Assembly: GCA_015494735.1 (NCBI GenBank)
Contig: WGAQ01000058.1
Location: 1 to 14,025 of the forward strand
Length of the DNA: 14,025 nt
From: Caldifarciminota bacterium
GTDB taxonomy: Bacteria > Hydrothermota > Hydrothermia > LBFQ01 > DSFT01
Direction of reading: 5' to 3'
Under the pieces are notes generated by a model. The model had not been told where the DNA came from. It was given only the letters and a program-made list of their open reading frames with translations, and searched no databases. Positions 13,133 through 14,025 of the stretch are shown here, piece after piece. Position 1 is the stretch's first letter. Each line of letters starts with the position of its first letter. The position numbers and the translations under genes are program-made.

Positions 13133-14025
13133 ATGGTGGCATTTTTCCTGATATCCTCTGTGGTGTATGTGGACGGCGAAATTCTTTCATGCATCGAGCA
13201 GGGGGATTCTGCATGTGCACTGTCCTACAAATATGTTCAACAGGTTCCCCACCTCCTGAATATGCACATGGTGGACTCCGCCGAGACGATTCTGAAAAGC
13301 GCTTACACACTGGTGGAACAGAAGCATATGCCCCTGTGGAAAACATACCTCCTATCCCTTCATGCCAAACTCCTCACTCAGAAAATCCTGAACCTGGATG
13401 CCACTCCATTGAAACAGAGGGATAGCCTCAAAAAACTGATACATTTCGTAAGGGACATGGGTCATGGAACCCCCCTGTCTCCCTATAGCCACACCATGAC
13501 AGGAACGCTTGTGAATATGGTATATCCCCATGTTCCACAGGAAAACACTCTACCTCTCCAGAAGGCCCTTCAGAGCAGAAATCTCAGATTCAAAAGGCCA
13601 ATGCCCATAGATATCGCCGGATATCACACGGTTATGGACACATCCCTGTTTCCGGAAGTTATGCTCTATCCAATAATAGAGCCAAAGGACAGTATATATG
13701 CAAATGCCCTGACAGAACTTACACAGCATCCGGACTATTATGTCCGAAATTTCTCCCGTCTCAAGCTGGCGGAGTATTATATTAAAAGGCAAAAGAGCAT
13801 GCCCCTGACAGCCCTGTACTACATCAGCCTCGTATCGGATTCACTGAGCTCCATACCGGACCCCTTCATCAGAACAGAATTCCATACCGGAATAGGCGAC
13901 AGACTGAGTTTCTACCTGAGGAATCAAAAAGAAGGTTTCCTCCATTACAGAGCAGCCCTTTCCATACTGGATTCCATTCATCAAGTAGATGGAACATGGG
14001 GATTGAGGTACCCCATAATGATGAA
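13133..14025 (+). CDS. Exported helical protein of unknown function, 3' end beyond window
   Basis: An open frame from the ATG at 13133 runs to the window edge without a stop, giving at least 297 residues. I checked the frame codon by codon. The first 13 residues (MVAFFLISSVVYV) are hydrophobic with no basic residue, probably a short signal peptide or membrane anchor. The rest is mainly helical with pairs of amphipathic helices. Residues about 190-235 (repeat-like A-x-x-Y-Y, L-A-E-Y-Y) and about 245-290 (LSFYLRNQKEGFLHYRAALSIL) are TPR-like. Two cysteines sit close together (residues 20 and 28). I do not recognise the family. Proteins that start with exported TPR-like helices and continue into a membrane and kinase or cyclase part exist, but the part that would decide this is missing. 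Start support: the hairpin and A/T-rich promoter just upstream. Confidence 0.75.
   Translation, partial: MVAFFLISSVVYVDGEILSCIEQGDSACALSYKYVQQVPHLLNMHMVDSAETILKSAYTLVEQKHMPLWKTYLLSLHAKLLTQKILNLDATPLKQRDSLKKLIHFVRDMGHGTPLSPYSHTMTGTLVNMVYPHVPQENTLPLQKALQSRNLRFKRPMPIDIAGYHTVMDTSLFPEVMLYPIIEPKDSIYANALTELTQHPDYYVRNFSRLKLAEYYIKRQKSMPLTALYYISLVSDSLSSIPDPFIRTEFHTGIGDRLSFYLRNQKEGFLHYRAALSILDSIHQVDGTWGLRYPIMM

Noticed and set aside
12118..13194. 358-residue minus-strand frame opposite leucine dehydrogenase
   Set aside because: It is a codon-bias shadow; the plus strand carries complete leucine dehydrogenase motifs.

Overview
This window looks like chromosomal DNA of a diderm (two-membrane) bacterium. 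Evidence for an outer membrane is a lipoprotein-type lipobox, an Omp85-like barrel protein and a PorV/PorQ-like barrel. The housekeeping set (parA, parB, accA, lipB, queC) is bacterial. Arginine is written almost entirely with AGG/AGA and ATA is frequent for isoleucine, which is common in thermophiles. A thermophilic candidate-phylum lineage is therefore my guess, but I cannot place it by sequence alone. I see no IS elements, phage genes, CRISPR, tRNA or rRNA. The largest gap between genes is about 240 bp.

Layout. Positions 1-1046 hold the 3' part of an exported endonuclease/exonuclease/phosphatase lipoprotein. Positions 1094-5544 form a plus-strand operon-like group: a 911-residue outer-membrane fusion protein (zinc peptidase, beta-propeller, Omp85-type barrel), then queC, then a protein with two DUF4388/PATAN-like segments. 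A minus-strand membrane protein with CorA-like architecture (5527-6264) converges on it. A small LOG-family nucleotide-binding protein (6366-6815) is divergent from that gene. After an intergenic region with inverted repeats and a GC hairpin comes a minus-strand five-gene operon running from 11228 down to 7059: parA, parB, a PorV-like outer-membrane protein, accA, and an HMG-CoA lyase gene, each overlapping the next. Divergent from parA is lipB (11319), overlapping a leucine dehydrogenase gene (12004-13086). After a hairpin, a further secreted protein begins at 13133 and runs off the window.

How the genes fit together. Leucine dehydrogenase, lipoate attachment (LipB, needed for branched-chain 2-oxoacid dehydrogenase) and HMG-CoA lyase are steps or helpers of leucine breakdown, so the 7-13 kb part may lean that way; this is inference. 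parAB serves chromosome segregation, accA fatty-acid synthesis and queC 7-deazaguanine (queuosine) synthesis.

The most notable signals are these. (1) Four transcription-unit first genes have a TANNNT box exactly 7 bases before the ATG, the layout of leaderless mRNAs, while operon-internal genes have GGAGG-type ribosome sites. (2) The 911-residue peptidase-propeller-barrel fusion. (3) Exported proteins whose signal peptides are very short and lack a basic N-terminus. (4) A 15-bp palindrome lying over the parA start.
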